DNA of 64,000 nt. Origin: Nautilus pompilius (lineage: Eukaryota; Mollusca; Cephalopoda; Nautilida; Nautilidae). The position numbers and the translations under genes are program-made. Shown piece by piece: positions 12,691 through 64,000 of the stretch. Under the pieces are notes generated by a model. The model saw only the letters and a program-made list of their open reading frames with translations, did not search any database and was not told the origin of the DNA. Each line of letters opens with the position of its first letter. The stretch's first letter is position 1. The stretch is from NCBI GenBank assembly GCA_018389105.1, contig JACATO010000306.1:2400001-2464000 (forward strand), written 5' to 3'.

Positions 12691-14019
12691 TTCTATTTAA
12701 AAATGCAATAATCTCCATAAGCCAATCTACATCTTGCACAAATGGCACAACAATTTGTAGTGAAACATACATTTTAGCGACTACATCAGAACATCTTTAT
12801 TAACCAAACTCTCTGAGGTGCTGCATGTTGCTTACATGGCTTTGCAGTAGCAAGTATGTACATTATATCATCATTGTGATAGTGGTGTCGTGGTGGAACC
12901 TACTCACATCAACATAAGTTTTTTTAAAAATTAAATGAACTGCACTCGTACAAGGATTAAAATAACTACCAATGGTATATTAATCTGTGGAGTGATAGGC
13001 TTACGGAAATTAGCAGATATATGTTTTATTAATTTCAAATATGTTTGATGATTCTTGGCTCTTTATAAATGTCACTATGCTGTTTTTCTGCTTTCATTTT
13101 TAATAATATATATTATTTCCCTTTCTTTTTATGTGGTCATAGATGTTTTCTTGGATTTTGTTAATATCATTTACAGTTTTTCTGTTTTAATTTTTTCTAT
13201 TATTTATTCAAATGTTTACTTTTATTTTAGATCATTGCTTTTTGTTTTCAAGTCTGTGATCTTTTACTTCAAAGTCAATCAGAAACATACAAGGAAATTT
13301 GGAGGTTGACTTAGTTGGGATGCTTATTGTCTACACTCAAATTGAGTTAAATGATGGAGAACTGTAAAATCAGAATCCATATATTTGTTTTTTATTAAAC
13401 ATTTGGGCTATGTTAGTTTGATAATTAGCCATTGTGCCTTACACAAGATACCTCAGGAAAGAGAAATAGTCATCAGTATGATCATTAAACTAATTAACAT
13501 TGTTAAATACACTCATTACTAATCTATTCCATTCAGAAATTATGTTATAGAAAAACAAAGCAAACACATTTCTGATATCCAATTTTGACAAAATCTTAGC
13601 TAATTTTGAATTATGATCTCAGCTGAAAAGATTTTTCACTGTCCACTTGGTGAAAACTTTACTTAGATTTTCTGATAAACATTCAAAATTGAAACTTGGC
13701 AGATCTGAAATTTATGAAATATAGTTTTTTCTAAAAAAAAAAAAATAATAATCAGGATTAATGAAGGTAATTAGTCTGCTTTATTAATCTCAACAGTTAT
13801 CAAATGTAAAAAAAATAACATTTAGTTCTATTATATGTTTTTATGTGTGGGCATGAAATTTCTATATCTTGGTGAGTCCTGATCTGATTTCTTAGGTCAA
13901 AGGACATCTCACAGCAGTAAGCTATAATAGGGAAAGTGCGGGGTATTAGCCCTGGTGACCAAGTGAGTAGTACTTTTGTATGATTGGGATTCTTGAACAG
14001 TGATCAAGGCGTGAGCCAG
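12691..14019. other. Non-coding AT-rich stretch
   Basis: No gene is seen. The 84-codon open frame near 13055-13309 is almost entirely Phe/Ile/Leu/Val/Tyr/Ser, as expected from T-rich DNA, and is not a credible protein. Confidence 0.55.
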
Positions 14020-14268
14020 TCAAAAGTTACTCATGGAGGTTTCATCAAAGATACCAACAAAATTCTACTAGAACTCTTCATTTTTAGATGTGGGGGGAAG
14101 CTTGGGTGCCAAGAGGGAACTCATATGGCTGGCTGGTGAGGAAGAGCAAGGATAAATCATACTAGGGAGGTACACCAACTAAGCCAGTCCCAAATGAGAT
14201 TTTAACTTTGGTTCTTAACCATGGCAGTTCAGTTGTCTATCACTGGACCACTAGCCATCAAAGATGTT
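14020..14268 (-). repeat. tRNA-derived SINE, minus orientation
   Basis: The reverse complement matches the SINE family seen elsewhere in the window. It has a tRNA-like head (box A/B-like region at the right end, around 14215-14265), then the conserved middle with TTTGGGACTGGCTTAG, then the CATCTAAAAATGAAGAGTTC and TAGTAGAATTT blocks at the left. It is diverged, so probably old. It lies 330 bp before the first mannosidase exon. Confidence 0.65.
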
Positions 14269-14570
14269 GAATTACAATAATTGTCAATATGAATTTTATC
14301 ATTATAGTAATTAAAAGATCTCTGCATGTATTGTATGAAATTCAGATAACCAAAAATATATTTTCCATTGTGCATAAATAGGTGCTGCTGTATTCCCATT
14401 AAAAAATACATTGAAATAATTGACAGATGCACATGCACTCACCTCCAGATGGAGAGTTTATGCATTTCCTACAGAATGCTGTTGATTAGAATATCAGTTA
14501 TCTCTTGTTGGATTATACAGAAACTTTGAAAGTATCATGCAAATTGTTGTTTAAAGGTTTTAATCATTAA

Positions 14571-64000
<49,430 letters not shown>

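Overview
The window is animal nuclear DNA: AT-rich, intron-dominated and crowded with decayed DNA transposons (mariner, Tigger/pogo, piggyBac, hAT), a non-LTR retrotransposon tail and a tRNA-derived SINE family. There are no operons, ribosome binding sites or bacterial features. The transposon mix and two multi-copy protein families I know mainly from invertebrate genomes suggest an invertebrate (mollusc, arthropod or similar), but I cannot name the species or phylum.

One real host gene is visible. Nine exons on the + strand between 14601 and 62705 encode the central part of a class I (GH47) Golgi alpha-1,2-mannosidase of the MAN1A type. All splice sites are GT/AG, all phases agree, and the joined exons give 1113 nt (371 codons) with no stop. 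The N-terminal tail/membrane anchor exon(s) and the C-terminal exon(s) lie outside the window or were not found. Intron 1 is 26.2 kb, intron 2 is 7.1 kb and intron 4 is 6.3 kb; the rest are 0.7-2.8 kb.

Layout. 1-14600, upstream or in an upstream intron: a decayed copy of an uncharacterised multi-copy protein family (2028-3650, minus), a nearly identical 1.26-kb tandem duplication (5686-8205), a broken mariner (minus, 11330-12690) and a SINE. Intron 1 (14817-40975): a mariner (+), a piggyBac split by a young Tigger element (19554-23803), a non-LTR 3' end, a hAT C-terminus, a ZBED/GTF2IRD2-like hAT fossil and several SINEs. Intron 2: a second uncharacterised multi-copy family, apparently internally deleted (42800-43795), and a Tigger1-like element (45472-47179). 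Intron 3: a nested block in which a Tigger-type MITE sits inside a hAT-type MITE, which itself lies within what may be an older Tigger. Introns 4-8: SINEs and a 38-bp minisatellite (61177-61420).

I did not find a convincing new biological system. The most informative structures are the nested transposons, the recent tandem duplication, the shared ends of an autonomous-type Tigger and a MITE 2 kb apart, the internally deleted multi-copy element and the 38-bp minisatellite with a higher-order pattern.
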